Positions 49,801-62,288 are shown, counted from the stretch's first letter. The stretch is DNA of 64,000 bases from Climacteris rufus (GCA_013398175.1 VZRZ01001217.1:1790465-1854464); one strand, 5' to 3'. Numbers and translations: made by a program. Notes: generated from the sequence alone by a model not told the origin.

Positions 49801-50865
49801 GTTTGTTGATGGTTTAAGTTGTGCAGTAGAATTAACCTACAGAAATAGCTTATAGTGAAATATTGTTGGCTCTGTTCAAGCTTGTTTGGTTAGGATGTTA
49901 TAGGAGGTTCTCCTATCATGTGTACAACATGGGCTCAGAGGAAGAGGGATTTCCATCCTATAAATGCAGAGATGGAGAAATACAGGCTGGAGAAGCCCTT
50001 AACAAACAGAGGATAAAATACTCCCACACCTTTAAACAACCTGTGAAAGTCATGCACTTTCAGGTGAGTTAAGTAGTAAGAGGGTCAGTCAAAGTGGAAA
50101 GGAGGGAAAGTCTTGACTTCAGTCTGGGAAATAGGAGCCAAACCTCACCTAAAAGTAAATAGTTGCAGATCCAACTTACTATTGAGCTGTCTCTCTGTTT
50201 TGGACTGAGCCCACTTTACTAACAAGCCTTAAAGTATGAATTCTTCTTCTCTCTGAGTAGAGATCATGGTTTTGTGTGCCAGCCAAAGGACCTCATTCTC
50301 CTTGGGGATACCCTGAGTGGGCCTTTTGTGTTGACAGATTTTCTCTAGTGAATGTCTTCCAGCATGGTTTCCTTTACTCATCCTTCCCACTCTCCATGAG
50401 CTGACTCACTGCTGTCCCAGCAGAGCAGTGATGAAGGTGGAGACACAAACCTGCACTGCTCACAGTCCTGTTTCTTCATACGCACCTGCGTCCTCCCACA
50501 GGTCTTCCATGATGGCAGGTTGGACTGTAAAACCTGCCTTTGGTGTGCAAAATACTCATTAATTATGATGGTAAGGCATGGCTGCCTTGATGGAATTGAT
50601 GGTGGCAGATGCAAATGAGTTCAGCCCATCGTTTGAACATGTTCCAGTCTTACTTGTGTGTGGTGCCACCGTGTTAATGCTGCCTGCAGTCCGAGCAGAT
50701 CCCTGCTGAGAGACAGCATAGTTCAGTTTTAGCACAGCACTGCATGGCCATGGCTCAACAGCTCCCAGGTTAGGCCTGGCTTGCACTAGGCAAAGCTGAA
50801 GGGCTGTAACTACAGACCAAATGGGGGCCTCTGTGCTCATGTCCATGTTCATAACAGGACATAAA
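43881..50865. other. Unique non-coding DNA
   Basis: No gene is recognised. Segment 43880-44600 is strongly AT-rich with no open frame above 60 codons; a short (TA)n tract lies near 44922-44931. Segment 45116-45812 carries overlapping minus-strand open frames of 66-133 codons without domains. A small CpG-rich patch at 49008-49083 is listed separately. Confidence 0.65.
49008..49083. other. Small CpG-dense patch with a CRE-like site
   Basis: About seven CpGs fall within 76 bp in CpG-poor surroundings, and the CRE variant TGATGTCA is at 49040-49047. It could be a small regulatory element or the scar of a young insertion. No repeat family is recognised. Confidence 0.3.
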
Positions 50866-51062
50866 AAGGCTTGGCTGAAAGGCACCTTAAAGATCATCTT
50901 GTTCCAACCCTCTGCCGTGGACAAGGACACCTTTCTCTAGACCAGGTAGCTCATCCAGCCTGGCCTTGGACACTTTCAGGGATGAGACATGCACAGCTTC
51001 TCTGGGCAACCTGTGCCAGGGCCTCACCACCCTTAGAGTAAAGGATGTTTTCCATGTTAAAG
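50866..51062 (-). mobile_element. CR1 LINE 3'-end fragment
   Basis: This is the reverse complement of the CR1 3' region, with the element's end on the left. Landmarks are ACCTTAAAGATCATCTTGTT at 50883-50902, CCAACCCTCTGCCGTGGACA near 50904, CATCCAGCCTGGCCTTGGAC at 50952-50971, CACAGCTTCTCTGGGCAACC near 50992 and CTCACCACCCTTAGAGTAAA at 51023-51042. The match stops at about 51062, giving a fragment of roughly 200 bp. The terminal octamer repeats are degraded. Confidence 0.88.
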
Positions 51063-53633
51063 TTTGGGATCCCCTGAACTGCAGCTCTGCTGTCATCTCA
51101 TGGAAGCCTGCAAGGCATCAGCTCATTCAGCTTTATTTGGAACTAGCTAATCCTTAGGTCTGAGAAGAAGAGCATGAAAATGCAATTTACTTGTAACTGC
51201 TACAGGGATACACAGATCATTCTCGCCTCACTTGGCTCTAAAATCCACAAAGGGAGTTTTGCTTTTAGCTTGACCTCCTCCAAATGGCCTGAGCTAAACC
51301 AAACCCCACTCCTGATGCAGTGAGAATTTCATCAGATTTCCATCAAGATTGTTGTAACAATCTAAATTTATCCCTCTTCAACTGAATTCTGCAGATGCCC
51401 CGTGTGCAGTTAGATAGTTTGAAAGCATAGCCATAGGTGTGGGATTGTCCTCTGCATGAGAAATGGGTGTTGGCTCTAACATGCAGTGCTAACGGAGACC
51501 CAGGTGTGTGGGTGTGTGTGAGCAAACCTGTGTGCGTGTGGAGAGGCTTTCAGCTGAAAATAGGGATGGGCAAAGAATGCAAATAACCGTGGAAAAAGAA
51601 TTTTGCTTTTGCTTTGTTCACAGTGAAACCTCACAAATTGGAGAATTTCCACCAAATGATTCCCTGAGAATAAAAACGTGACTGAGTGGGAGATACTTTG
51701 ATTTTTCCTTTTGAAAATTGTGGCAGTTTCTTATACTGTAACATGGAATGCAAAATTCTTAGGTATCCCCACTGTCCTTTCTTATACACCTCTAGGAAAG
51801 GCACATGGGACCAAATCAGAATTTGCTGGTAAGCCTCCTCCTCAGTAATTGCAGCTCCTTTTGAGTGGGAGAAAAGGCTCCCTTGCCTCTTGCCCACAAG
51901 GGGAAAAGGGAACAGGGAGCAGCTTCAGCCCCAAGGAGGCAAGGGCTGCACGTGTGCTGTCTGTCCCAGCTAAGGGCAGAACAGGGAATAACCCAGCAGA
52001 GCTGGCACCTGGCTTCTCCTACCTGTGGAGGAGGCCTCTTCCCAACAGAGGGAGGCAAAAGATAGACAGCAGGAGCTATTGCTTCAGTGGGAAAGAAGAT
52101 GTGTGTGGGTGTATAATGAGGGGACTTTACAAATAATTCCTCGGTGATTATTCATTTTGTAAAGGGACCATCAGTTGCCCTAGAGATATCCCATGGAGTA
52201 TTTAATTTCTAGAGAAGTTTGGAGAATACAGGATTTTGATTCCAGTGCTTTTTTGTTTCCTACCCAATGGCAAAAATCGTTCTCATAATCTGCCCTGGGG
52301 ATTGTGCTGTGTCCAATTGCTGGTTGTGTGCACAGCCCATTTTGAAATACAACTTTTTGTTTAGAAACTGAAATTGTTCCAAGTAATAATACCTTCCTTT
52401 CAGATTTTCATTTTTCAGAAGTGACCCACCCTCTATTGAATAATAAAGCTTGATAACCATAGTTTCTCAGATAACATGCAATGAGCTGCCAATATTGCTT
52501 TGGGACTAAATCAGGAAACCACTGGCTGGTGTTATGAGGGAATCAGTTATCCAAAGGGGATCATCTACCCTTGCAATGTTTTTTAAAAAGAATGTGTGTT
52601 AGAGATGGCCTTTTCTGAAGATGTCCCAGGTTAATACTGAAATGAGCATACAGATTTAAAGAACAGATCAAACCCCATCCATTTCCAGGTCAAGAAGAGC
52701 TGTGATTCAGTGCACAGTAAATTAGAATCACACACTTACGTGAAACCCGCAGTAAAGGAGGTTTATAGTGGAAACATTGACTGACCTTTAATAGGAGCAG
52801 CGAGGCCAGCACTGCTGTAACACCAATTGGAAATAAGAGGCAAGGGCAAGGCCTTTTCCTTAATCTAGCCTGAACATTCAGAGAGAAAATCCCAGAGCAA
52901 TTAACTGACTCTCATCCTTTTTTCCATTAATTGGCCACAGCACAGTACCCTGAAGCTGACAGAAATAACTGCTGTGATATTAGCACAAGCCTAAGCATTG
53001 CCAAAAGACATTTTATTTCAAACCTCTCTGAATTACAGTATAATTTCCTCTATTGCTTACCTAAGAGAGCAGCAAGTTGGCCATCCATCTGCTCAGCAAA
53101 AGGCTCCAAGCTGTGTATGACATAGACTTTTATTCTTCCTATCTGTGGGAAAATGAAGTCAGGGCACTTCCAACTGGAATGGGGCTTTGGGATGCTGGAT
53201 TGATCTTAGAAAGATCACACTTACCTGCTTTTTAGACTCAGCACCCTGGCTGCTACTGCAGGCTTCTCCTGGAGACTGAATAGCTGGATCATAAATATCC
53301 AGCTCCTGGATCTTCTTGCTCTCCCCCACCTCTCTCCTTTCAGTCAGGCTCTTTCTTTCCTTTGTCTCCAACGTGTGCAACGTGTGAGGAGGCAGATGTT
53401 GCTCTAGTGCTGGACTAGAAAGGATTTTAAGTTTACCATTGTATGAAAGTCATAATGCTGCTGGTGCAAGGGAAAGCTTATTGCTGTATCCATGGAATCG
53501 ATTCATTGTTATTTTAGCAAAGAATCCTTGATGTAAGAAAGATGGTTTTTTTCAAATGGATTAAATGCTGCTTCTCAGCCATTCGTCCTCCCACATCATC
53601 TCTTTCCATCAAGAAAATTAAAGCCCTTGACAG

Positions 53634-53682
53634 GAGTAAAATATTATGAGTAAAATATTATTTGCCTTTTGTAAAAGGCAAA
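53634..53682. repeat. 14-bp tandem duplication abutting a 10-bp-stem hairpin
   Basis: GAGTAAAATATTAT is repeated exactly (53634-53647, 53648-53661). Overlapping its last base, TTTGCCTTTT (53661-53670) pairs perfectly with AAAAGGCAAA (53673-53682) around a 2-nt loop. The juxtaposition suggests replication slippage or template switching at a hairpin. Confidence 0.75.
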
Positions 53683-54198
53683 AATTAGAGAAGTCTGGAC
53701 TGCTTGTGTTGCAAAACACTTGAATGTTACATCAAATATTTGGATCTCAATTGTTCTGTTGTTAGAAGATGAATTGAGAATCCAATGGCATGAAATTTAT
53801 GCTTGACAAGCAAAACAGCTGCTTAAATTTTGAAACTTGCTTCCTGATTTTGCATGTTTTCATTGTTGCTTGGCCATTGGGCTGGATGGTAGGATGGGAT
53901 GCTCGGTAGCAGCTGGTCCCTGAGATTCAGAAGCTTTTAGTTTGGATACAGAGGGTATCCACAACAAGATATTCTATCTTCAGTATTTTTTGCAGTATTT
54001 TTCAGGTATTTAATAATACAGACCTGGAATCAACTTTTTTTCCTTTTTTTTTCTTGTGGGTGCTTGAGTATCTTCAAGATAAGACACCATTTTCAAAGGA
54101 CCCATTAATTATGTAAATGTGATGTGTTACCATAGAACACATGGTAGTTAGTGGTAGGTATATGGAAGTGAAAAATAGTTTTGGTTTCTTACTGGGTT

Positions 54199-54218
54199 TA
54201 TATATATATATGTATATG
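54199..54218 (+). repeat. (TA)n-type dinucleotide tract
   Basis: Alternating T/A run with one TG interruption, a small microsatellite likely to be polymorphic. Confidence 0.75.
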
Positions 54219-54921
54219 CAAATGTGTCTCTCTCTATAGAAAATCTCTGATTTAAGTTTTGCAAAGTGACAAAATACATGTGTATTTTTCAGATCAGCAC
54301 CTGTTGCACAAGCATCAGCAATTTCTGTAACTCACATAAGCTTTGACTAGTAACGTATAGGGGTAGATGGAACTGATTTTGATTCCAGTCTTGCCAGCTA
54401 CCTTGCTTGAAGGCAATCCAGAGATACTGAGGAAAAGAGAATTTTTCTGGGCATTTCACCTTCTTGCCACAATCAAGATATCAGAGCTTAAAATAAAAGC
54501 AAGACAAATTTAATTCCTTTGGCCATGCAGTTCCACTCCACATTTAAGGCACAGATTTAAAATATTCTGTTGCCTGAACTCTTACATTCTTATTTTCGGC
54601 ATTGCAGATAAAAAAAAGAAATCCTAAAAATATTTGCATGGGCAGTAGTTTGCTCATTCACATTCTTTGTTGTCCCAGCCCCTATGGCAGCAGGATTGTC
54701 ATTCAGGTGCTCTCTTGAGTGCTAAGTCTTTTCACATACAAGAAAAGTAATATGTGGAAGGAATTCACATAGCTCTAAACTGATTTGATGTTGAAGTCTC
54801 TCAGCTGTGTCCAAGTGGGCTAAATACTGAAGAGAAATCTGAAACGGGATCCAGTTCACCCTTAAAAGGTGGAGACAAAACTTCTGGTTCAAGAAAACAT
54901 GTACAGAAATAATAGTAGAAG

Positions 54922-54980
54922 TGGTAGTAATAATAATAAAAATAATAATAATAATTATTGTTATTATTATTATTATTTTA
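54922..54980. repeat. AAT/ATT trinucleotide repeat forming a quasi-palindrome
   Basis: A tract of AAT units (about 54928-54952) switches at its centre to ATT/TTA units (about 54953-54977), so the two halves are nearly reverse complements. Such a sequence can fold back on itself. It is read as poly-Ile on the minus strand, which explains an apparent long frame there. An inverted microsatellite of this kind is less common than a simple one-direction tract. Confidence 0.85.
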
Positions 54981-57900
54981 TGCTTTTCTACACTTCTAAT
55001 CCTGGATTGTCCATGAAAGTCATCAGTAGCCCAGGTCTCTGGTTCTGCCTGTGCAGCTGGAAAAGTAGATGAATTATCATGAATCAAATCAGGGATAATC
55101 CAAACTGAGTTCAAAACATATCTGAGAATAAAGGAGAGTGGGCAATTCATTGTTAGCATTTTTGAGTACCTCTTAACTTTTTGACCTGGACATGATTGTG
55201 CTGTTGCTTCAAAAAGCAGGAAGTACAATATAAACCTCACATGAAAACCTCTTCCTTTGCGATTTCTAACTTAATTTTGTTGACAAACCACATGTATACA
55301 TTCTGACTTGGAAATGTCAAAATGTTTATTTTCAGTCAAAATGTTTCAACAGTTCAAACTAAAAGAAAAAAAAAAGGCGTTCTGAACTTTTGATTTTATG
55401 GGGAAAAATCGATGGGTGTTTGATCTCAATCAGAAATAAAAAATCATGATTTCCTGAGGTGGAGAGCCTGATTTTTAATTTTTTTTTTAACATCTCTATT
55501 TGATGCTTTATTTTTTAGAGAGACAGTACTGTCCCTCAGTTGTGCACACTCACATTTCTGCCAGCCTTTCAGTTTACACATCTGCTAAGTGTCGTGCAAA
55601 TGAAGGTTAAACATGTCCTGTGGGCTGACCACTCAGCTCTGTGAACAGTCCCATAAATAACTGGCAGCTGAAAGGCTGCACTGAGCCTGACTGAGCATCT
55701 AACCAGAAACTGAGGTTTCAAAGATGCCAAAGAGTCTTAAAAACTTGCATGTGTTTAAGCTGATCTGATTTATACCTGTTTATAAAAGCTTTAACTTGGG
55801 TTATATTTATCCAGTTATTTTAGATTTACATTACCATAAATGAGACAAGGATTTGGCTTCTTTTTTTCCCCCCTTGTTTAAACAAAAACTATTCTATCTC
55901 CCTTCTGGATGGGACAGGTCACAGTCTGACTTGATGAAACTGGTTGTGTTTGGATTGAGGGGAAGTCTGTGTTTCCATGCCTGGGTACTTGGGGTATTTT
56001 AAGCAGTCTACCCACAGAAGCAACCCTCTTGAGCAACAGGCTGAAGTTTGGGATAATTAGGGGGTGCTGAGGATCCTTCCTTTGGGATCCCTCTGGCAAG
56101 CTGAACGTCAGTGTGGGTGATCAGGGCTGTGCTGTCCTAACAGCAGCAGGGACGTGTTAATTGTGGCCTTCAGGTCTAATCTCTCTGGAAGGAGAGCGTG
56201 GCTTTGTAAAAACCCTTTCTGCAAGTGCCCTGGGTTTTACATGTTCAATTCATGGCTTGTGGCTGACTTCAAAGTGAGGAGGTGGCACTGGGCTGGACGG
56301 GGAATACAGAGATGGCAGCAGAGGAAAGGCCTTTGCCTGTGATCCTCAGCAAGGGAATGCTGCTCTCAGCTGTTGGCAGGGAACAGGCAGAGTTCCAGCA
56401 GGGTTTGTGGGGGATGGACAAGGTGCACACTCAGCTTTGGGCTCTGACTGATTCCTTCAGGAGGTAGAGGCAATTGATGGCTGTCACGTTCATCTGAACT
56501 GATGAGCAGCAATGCCTCGCTCGCAGTGTCTGGTCATGGGGACCTGTTAATTCACTTACTCCCAGGGTTTGCTTTAGCAGATGGAAAAGGATTGTTTTAC
56601 CATATTTTCAATGGCAATTCAAGGCTATTTTTATCTGTCTTTTGGCTTGCATGAAAGGAGAGTACCACCTGTTTTTTGCAGGTTGTTTTCAGCACTGCAA
56701 GCCAGATTAAAAACTGGCCTATTTAGTGCTTTATGGAAAATGAATTTGTTCTCTAGCACAGAATAAGGAAAGTATCCAGGGACAGTGCTGGCATCTGGCC
56801 CCCTGTCACTGTATGGACTCTGTCTGCAGTGAGCTCTGCTGGGGTCACCAGGATCCCCATGGGCTGCTCGTGCCTCCTGGTTTGAAATGAAGTTCCAGAG
56901 AATGGGCAGGTTGGGTTCTCTTTGCATGGCTCCATTCAGTACTGACTGAAAGGTCTGGGAGAGGAAGGATGATTCAGAAGAAGGCCTGGAGAGTTGTAGT
57001 GACTTTTGGGAACATTTAACATCCCTTTAACAGGGAGTTATTTTTGATCTCACTGGGTTTAGCAGTGTGTGGTTTTAGAGTTTGCCATTCTTCACTCCTT
57101 ATGTTAGATGGGAGTGTATCTTTCTGATATGAATAGCCTGTAGTTGCCCTTGCCTACCTGAGCTAAACACCTCTGAAATATCAGTAGCAAGGCAGTCCAG
57201 TGGCAAGCTCTGTTTTGCCTCAGTTTGTGTAAGTGAGAGAGGCCCAAGTTCATACTTCCTCCCACAGCCTCAGGTAGGTGTCCACCTTCTCCAGCTGCTC
57301 AGAGCTCCTCAATATGCCACTTGAGAAATTAAAGAGCAAATAACCTTCAAAGACACTTGTGATGTTCTTACCTGGATCAGGAGCTCTTATAGTCAGCTGA
57401 GAGGTTCACATATTCTCCAAGATGTTTTCAGACCCTTTTTCCTCTCTCAACTCTCTCATTGAGTTGGTGTTACATATGACTGTATTTACAAGCACCTGAC
57501 TCAGAGCTCCTTTTATTCACCACCAGGAACTCCACCAGAACAGCTACATCAGAGCTCGGCAGTGGTGTTATTTATTCTGGCTTCTCTCAGGGTGACTTTC
57601 TGGGTGGGTTTTTTTGGTTTTGATTTTTTGCTATTCAGTTGTTGGACTCAATTCTCAATTTGGTCTTCTGGATTTACTGAAGAAATATGAGTGCTGTATA
57701 TCAGGGGGCTTAGGCCCTCTTGCACTAATTAACTTGTAACTTCATCTTCAGTTTTGCTAAATTTGGTGCTTATTTTACTGTAAACACCCATTTGTTCCAC
57801 TGGGTAGCAGAGCTCTCTGAACATCTGGGAGTCATCATGTGTCATGAGTGACATGATGTATCCTCACTGTTAGACCAGCACAATGCTAGATCTGATGGAT

Positions 57901-59160
57901 GGAAGAAATGTGTCAGGGGGAAGATTAATATACACTTGGTTTGTGACTTGTGACTCACTGGGTAAACTTTGTTCTCTCTTTGATGGTACAGATCCAAGAT
58001 CTGAGTTTTCCTCTCCCATTTTGGTCCTGGTTTATAACATAGGAGCTTGCACTAATGAGACTGGAGCTTGTGCTAGCTGGATCAGAACCCTTCACATCTG
58101 TCTGGACCAACATGTCTAAATAAATCCTCTGTTTGCATGGCACAGCTGGCTGTCTCCTGGAGATGGTTTGCTACCCTTAGCCTGGATAACCAGGGAGAAT
58201 CTGGTAATATTTGCTCCTTGCTGTGCCTTTGGGAGTGCACATGGTACAATATCCTCTTTGAGTGTCTTCTGGATGGAGGATTAAAGAAAAACCTGTCTTG
58301 ACAAAACAAAATCATAAGTATTTGATTTCCCCATTAGAATTTAAATTCAAATACTGGAATCTCTTTAAAATACCTGTTTGTTTGTCAGCCCTGCATTCCC
58401 ATGTTGCAGCAACACTGTGATAAGGTCCCTTGGGAAGCAGCAGGATGGTCTTAAAGGCAGGATGGTAACTTCACATCCTAACATGTGTGTGGATGCAGGT
58501 GGTATTGTAAGAAGTATATTTTTACAAGCTTAACTGCTACTGTAGGAAACAAAACATACAATTTCTGGGTGAAGAAGCACTTCAGGCTCACTAGGTCTAG
58601 GCAGGGTGTTTTTTGCTGTGGTCACTGGTTGCTTGTCAATTGTACCATGGGAGGAGATTTTATGGTACCTCCTACAAGAGCTATTCACATGTATTGCCTT
58701 GGGAGAAAAACAGCCTGGAAGAGCTGTGCTTCCATGGGCTGTCCTCTGCCCAGGACATCATGGGGCCAAGGAAAAAAGGGATTTTATTATTTTTCTGGTT
58801 AGCATAAAGACATCAAGATCCAAGTACATCTTGTGGGGAATTAGAGCAGGTAGTCAGGGAGAACCTACAGGGAGGGCTGGAGCTCAGAGAAAGCCTGGAG
58901 TTCCTGCAGTTTGTCCCCAGACTGGCTTGAGCAAGGGCTCCAGTCTGCCCAGGGGCAGCACCAGCAGCAATGAGAGCAGTCAGTGCTGGGCCCCTCTGCC
59001 TTTCATACAGAACAGAAATTAGGCAGTGAGACACAATACCAGGGCTGTGCAGAGCTGAAAGATGCAGAGGAGGCCTCTCCAGGTGCAGAATTCATAAATT
59101 TCTAGATAGAAGCTCTGTGAACCTGAAAAGGTCACTCACAGTCTTCATTTACACTCTTGT

Positions 59161-59190
59161 TTTTTTCTTTCCTTTTTTTCCCCTCCTTTT
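59161..59190 (+). repeat. Pyrimidine-rich tract
   Basis: A run of thirty T and C residues without purines, continuing less purely on both sides. It is a low-complexity sequence. Confidence 0.75.
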
Positions 59191-59881
59191 GTATCTTTTA
59201 TTTGCTCTGATTTAAATTTTTTAAAGTAGATTTTCCTTTCTAGAAATTGCATTCCCTCTGCTTTCAGCCTGATGTATGCCTGTTCGTTATTACAGATTTG
59301 GTGAGCAGGAAAAAAAATTAGACATTATTAGAGGCTGCTCAGGGCTGGACCTGTTGTGATGGTCACTAGAAGGGAAATGTGGCATCTTGTCTGTGAAGTT
59401 TGTCAGAATGAGGGCAGAGACAAGTGAGCAATAATGAGGCTCTTGAAACCAGTGTGCAGGTGCAGAGTGGTAAAATAAAAAAGCAGGTGCAGAGAGTGAG
59501 TTTTTAATCAGAGCCTTGGCAGGGATCTTGCTCAGGGGCTGCCCTGTTTGGCTTCTGTGCAAAGGCGGAAATTCAGTGGCAAAGAACTCAAATGCAAACT
59601 GCAGCTCATGCTGGTGCACCACAGAAGATTTGGGGGGCTTTCTCTTTTCTTTTCAATGCATTTGTTATCTTATAAAGCAGAAGGTTTGTTCCTTGTAGCA
59701 GGAATAATGGGTATGACTCCATGTCCTTCTGAGGATAGCTGGCTCTAATCTAGAGATGAATTTTCATGTCAGCATTCTCCATAAATACTGCAACTTTAAA
59801 AAATACGTTTTCAGAGACATTTGCTTTAGCAGGAGTTGTGATTTATTATGGGCTTCTTACCAGGAAGTATTTGTGCAGATA

Positions 59882-60243
59882 CAGAAGCATAGAAGCACTG
59901 AATGGTTTGAGTTGGAAGGGAGCTTAAGGATCATCCAATTCCAATCCCACTGCCATGGGCAGGGACACCTTCCACTATTCCAGGTTGCTCCAAACCCTGT
60001 CCAGCCTAGCCTTGGACACTTGCAGGAATGGGGCAGCCACAGCTTCTCTGGGCAACCTGTTCCAGAACCTCACCACCCTCACAGTAAAGAATTTCTTCAT
60101 AATATCCTATTCATAATATCCTAAACCTACCCTCTGTCAGTTTGAAGCCATTCCTCCTTGTCCTGTCACTCCAGGCCCCTGTAAAAAGCTTCTCTCCATC
60201 TTTCTTGCAGACTCCCTTCAGGTACTGGAAGGCTGCAATTGGT
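59882..60243 (-). mobile_element. CR1 LINE 3' fragment, best-preserved copy
   Basis: Antisense CR1 with its 3' end on the left. Landmarks are AATGGTTTGAGTTGGAAGGG at 59901-59920, TTAAGGATCATCCAATTCCA near 59925, CACTGCCATGGGCAGGGACA at 59949-59968, CACAGCTTCTCTGGGCAACC near 60038, CCTCACCACCCTCACAGTAA at 60069-60088 and TTTGAAGCCATTCCTCCTTG near 60141. The match extends to GGTACTGGAAGGCTGCAATT, ending at about 60240. Within it TTCATAATATCCTA is duplicated in tandem (60096-60109, 60110-60123), a post-insertion slippage event. No intact reading frame remains. Confidence 0.93.
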
Positions 60244-60625
60244 CAGTAAACTCTGTGTTTCATTCCAAGATTATGCAAGGTCCTAGCCAGCTTTCTAAAT
60301 GAATGGAGGAAAATCTAACATCACCAAATTTCAGTGGTTTGTGTAAGAAGTGTATACCAACTGAGGACAAAAAGTAAAAATATTGGTATCTTCTGTGCTC
60401 TGGGAAAAGCGAAGGGGAAGGAAGTAGACAGCAAGAAAAGATTGTGTCATGTAATGAAAGATATAAGAGAACAAATCATGCAACAAATCCAGAACTGCAT
60501 TTTCTACAAGACCTTTTCTGTGTCTGAGGATGCACCTCTGATTCCTGAACCAAAGCAATCACTTCTTCTTCCTGACCTCCCTGGCTGTTCCACCACTCCC
60601 AATCTTTCCTCTTAAAAAACGTTAG

Positions 60626-60666
60626 CCCTCTTTCTCCCCCCTCCCACCCTCCTCCTTTCACTCCAG
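60626..60666 (+). other. Polypyrimidine tract ending in AG
   Basis: About 39 bases that are almost wholly C and T end in CCAG (AG at 60665-60666), the form of a strong plus-strand 3' splice site. No downstream open exon or donor pairs convincingly with it. The tract could equally be a simple low-complexity or triplex-forming sequence. Confidence 0.3.
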
Positions 60667-61429
60667 ATAAAATGCCAGTGTCAAAGTAAGCTGTTCTTTG
60701 AACCCAGGGCAATGAGGAAATGAAAGTTAGCTCAAACTCTAAGCTTCCTTGACACAAATCAGAACATACTGAAAAAAGCCATGCTTGTAGCTGCTGTGTT
60801 GGACCAAAACTAACCATCCCAGCTCTCTGGCTGTGTTTCAGTGACCACAGTCCAGACATGGTGACTGTGGTGAACTTTTAGCTGTTACCAATGACAAAAA
60901 TGTAATTAGTGACTGCTCATTTGAAGACAACTGCAAGTCACCTGTTGGCAGTTTGTAAAGAGAAACATGGTGAATTGCCTTATTCTCCTGTCCCTTTATT
61001 CAGCCCAATCTCCACAACCCTTCACAGTCTGCTGCCTCCAGGCACCAAACCTGGAGCCTCTGGTGCCCCAGCAAGGTGGGTTTGTTGACCTGAAGGCCCA
61101 AAGGGAGGACCTACAAAGGACAGTGTGCAAAAACTTGTCATGCATATACCACTGTCACAAAGTCCCTCTCTCTTTAGGGGATCCTCTCATTTTCACCATT
61201 TTTTTCCATGATTCCTTAGGTTCTTGTTAGTGAAACTGTTCACAGATTGATATTGACTCACTACACTGCTCGGTGACCTGGCAACTGTAGGGCTTCTAAA
61301 CAAGACATTTTCTCACTCACTCATGGGCACCTTCAGCACCTTCCAAAGATGGATGTCATGATGGTTTGTGTGTTCGGTTGTTTTCACTCATCCAAGGGGT
61401 GATGCTGTTTCTTGCCATGGGCATTGTCT

Positions 61430-61760
61430 AGGGTTGAACCCCCCAGCTTGTTGTGAAGCAGCACCCAGGGCCCAAAGCTTTCCCGATGCCTACGAGACAA
61501 CCTTAGCTGGCAAGCTGTCAGGTGCTGGGCTGTGAACTCTCAGTGAGCTAGGTTTAGCTTTGAGGAGGGCGTGCTGCAAGCTGGGGCAGAGCCAGCGTGG
61601 CTATCAGATGGCAGAGCTCACGTGGAGCTCTCCAGCCGTCGGTGCGGCGCGCAGCTCGCCGCATGCCGCGCACGGGGGATCCTTGGAGCTGCCTTGCATC
61701 GGCCTCGGCGCCTGCCAGTTCACACCCCCTACATCTTTAAGCCCAAAGGGCACTGCAGGA
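61430..61760. other. CpG-dense patch of uncertain origin
   Basis: GC-rich block, with about eleven CpGs packed between roughly 61637 and 61680. The left part begins with a TGTCTAGGGTTGAACCCCCC-like string, faintly reminiscent of the start of some avian ERV LTRs (TG... and GGTTGAACC). I cannot find a matching CA end, a polyadenylation signal or a target-site duplication. The options are a degraded solo LTR, a small CpG-island promoter, or another repeat. The open frames at 61560-61831 are a product of the composition. Confidence 0.3.
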
Positions 61761-62288
61761 ATCTTCTGTGTGGTCTTCCCTCTATGACATTATTTGTAGG
61801 GGTTGTGCCTGTCCTGCTGGCTTGTTTGTAATAAGAGCTGTGTGGTCTTCGAAGTGCTCTTTGAAGTGGCTGCAGAGTCACGAGGACACGGTTCAGATGA
61901 GCTCAGGAAGGCTGATTGCAGGTGAAACGAGAACATTCAGGAGCTTTGCTGCTCTGGGTGCTTGCTGCACCTACTGTGCACAAAAGAAAGGAAACAGGTG
62001 ATAAACTACAGCCGTGCTTGAGAAGCAGTGTGTGAAAATATTTAAGTTGAGATTAAATTTCTGTTAGAAAGCATCTCTTAGAGGCAGAGTAAAAGCTTAG
62101 AGTACCCACACCTGAACTGTACCAAGATTCTGCATGTTTGCTGTGCTTTTGGGTTAAGCAGAGGAGTGTGAATATACAGCAAAGCTGGAATCTACAATCC
62201 TTGACTAGTTTTCATTTCTCCACATTCAGCAAGTTGTGCTGCAATACACGTTTTGAGATCTCTGCACTGCCCCAGAATTGATGGCATC

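Larger units (their letters stand above)
51063..59881. other. Unique non-coding DNA with simple repeats
   Basis: No gene is recognised. GT-rich sequence lies at about 51503-51540. Segment 53400-54720 is AT-rich and free of open frames above 60 codons. The 172-codon minus-strand frame at 54722-55240 is partly the translation of an AAT/ATT microsatellite (poly-Ile), so it is not a gene. T-rich low-complexity sequence occurs near 57607-57630. No interspersed repeat is identified. Confidence 0.65.
60244..62288. other. Non-coding DNA between CR1 copies
   Basis: No gene is recognised. A 128-codon minus-strand frame (60476-60859) faces a 93-codon plus-strand frame, and neither shows a domain. The polypyrimidine tract at 60626-60664 and the CpG-rich patch at 61430-61760 are described separately. 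Confidence 0.6.

Noticed and set aside
54722..55240. 172-codon minus-strand open frame
   Set aside because: Its middle is poly-Ile/Thr translated from the AAT/ATT microsatellite. Length is inflated by the stop-free repeat.
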